Shown here: piece by piece, positions 63,481 to 64,000 of the stretch
How positions within the stretch are numbered: position 1 is the stretch's first letter
How the letters are laid out: the number at the start of each line of letters is the position of its first letter
Assembly: GCA_017654935.2 (NCBI GenBank)
Contig: CM065695.1
Location: 33,805,771 to 33,869,770 of the forward strand
Source of the DNA: Phymorhynchus buccinoides
Lineage: Eukaryota > Mollusca > Gastropoda > Neogastropoda > Raphitomidae
Reading direction: 5' to 3'
DNA length: 64,000 bases
Notes under the pieces: generated by a model
Told to the model about the DNA's origin: nothing
What the model saw: only the letters and a program-made list of their open reading frames with translations
Database searches by the model: none
Position numbers and translations under genes: made by a program

Positions 63481-64000
63481 CGGAGGACGTTAAACGAACT
63501 TTCATCAACAAGGGTAGACGAAGAAGCCTGTTCCAGGTCGGAGGACGTTAAACGAACTTTCATCAACAAGGGTAGACGGGGGAAGAAGCCTGTTCCAGGT
63601 CGGAGGACGTTATGCGAACTTTCATCAACAACACGGTGGACGAAGAAGCCTGTTCCAGGTCGGAGACGTTAAACGAACTTTCATCAACAAGGGTGGACGA
63701 AGAAGCCTGTTCCAGGTCGGGAGGACGTTATACGAACTTTCATCAACAAGGGTGAACGAAGAAGCCTGTTCCAGGTCGGAGGACGTTAAACGAACTTTCA
63801 TCAACAAGGGTAGACGAAGAAGCCTGTTCCAGGTCGGAGGACGTTAAACGAACTTTCATCAACAAGGGTGGACGAAGAAGCCTGTTCCAGTCGGGAGGAC
63901 GTTATACGAACTTTCATCAACAAGGGTAGACGAATGAAGCCTGTTCCAGGTCGGGATGGGACGTTAAACGAACTTTCATCAACAAGGGTGAACTAAGAAG
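63480..64000. repeat. Tandem array, about 60 bp x9, running off the window
   Basis: The unit is GAAGCCTGTTCCAGGTCGGA, GGACGTTAAACGAACTTTCA, TCAACAAGGGTAGACGAA. Copies differ by 1-3 bases (TTATACG or TTAAACG variants, GGGGGAAGAA insertion). It continues past 64000. Confidence 0.95.

Noticed and set aside
63480..64000. CRISPR-like regular repeats
   Set aside because: The units are contiguous with no unique spacers, and the genome is eukaryotic. It is a simple tandem array.

Overview
This is animal nuclear DNA, not bacterial. Short exons with GT/AG splice sites lie in long introns filled with transposon debris, microsatellites and tandem arrays. Two conserved metabolic genes can be read in pieces. 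The dispersed repeats, including a tRNA-like SINE head fused to a central domain that looks molluscan, suggest a mollusc, perhaps a marine gastropod. That placement is inference and no species is claimed. Many small indels, exon frameshifts and a gap of exactly 500 N point to an assembly of noisy long reads.

Layout. Positions 1-10648 are the reverse complement of 10935-21775, making a palindrome of about 21.8 kb that the window cuts at its left end. The 286 bases at the centre begin and end with sequence closely matching the PacBio SMRTbell hairpin adapter, separated by almost T-free stutter. The simplest reading is an undetected adapter: the left arm is the same locus read back on the other strand, not a second locus. 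The arms are not identical. The left one lacks a 395 bp foldback element, with a clean empty site, and has frameshifts in two exon copies, so it may also carry a second haplotype.

The right arm and following sequence (11480-28224, + strand) hold seven exons of GDP-mannose 4,6-dehydratase (GMDS), the first step of GDP-L-fucose synthesis. The N-terminal third and the last few residues are missing, lost to the palindrome and the N gap (28501-29000). From 34407 to 42942 on the minus strand lie seven exons of a mitochondrial-type enoyl-CoA hydratase (ECHS1), including both catalytic glutamate motifs; exon 1 was not found. Two ECHS1 exons need frame corrections and one seems to lack a base.

The rest is repeats: a Tigger/pogo-like element with a transposase N-terminal relic, piggyBac-like elements flanked by TTAA, nested terminal-inverted-repeat elements, foldback elements with telomere-like interiors, tRNA-derived SINEs, LINE reverse transcriptase relics at 37.8 and 44.5 kb, and tandem arrays at 27.7, 46.4, 50.4, 53.2, 56.3, 61.9 and 63.2-64 kb. 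I see no operon, CRISPR array or convincing new gene system. The main result is the adapter-centred palindrome, which would otherwise be annotated as an inverted GMDS duplication.
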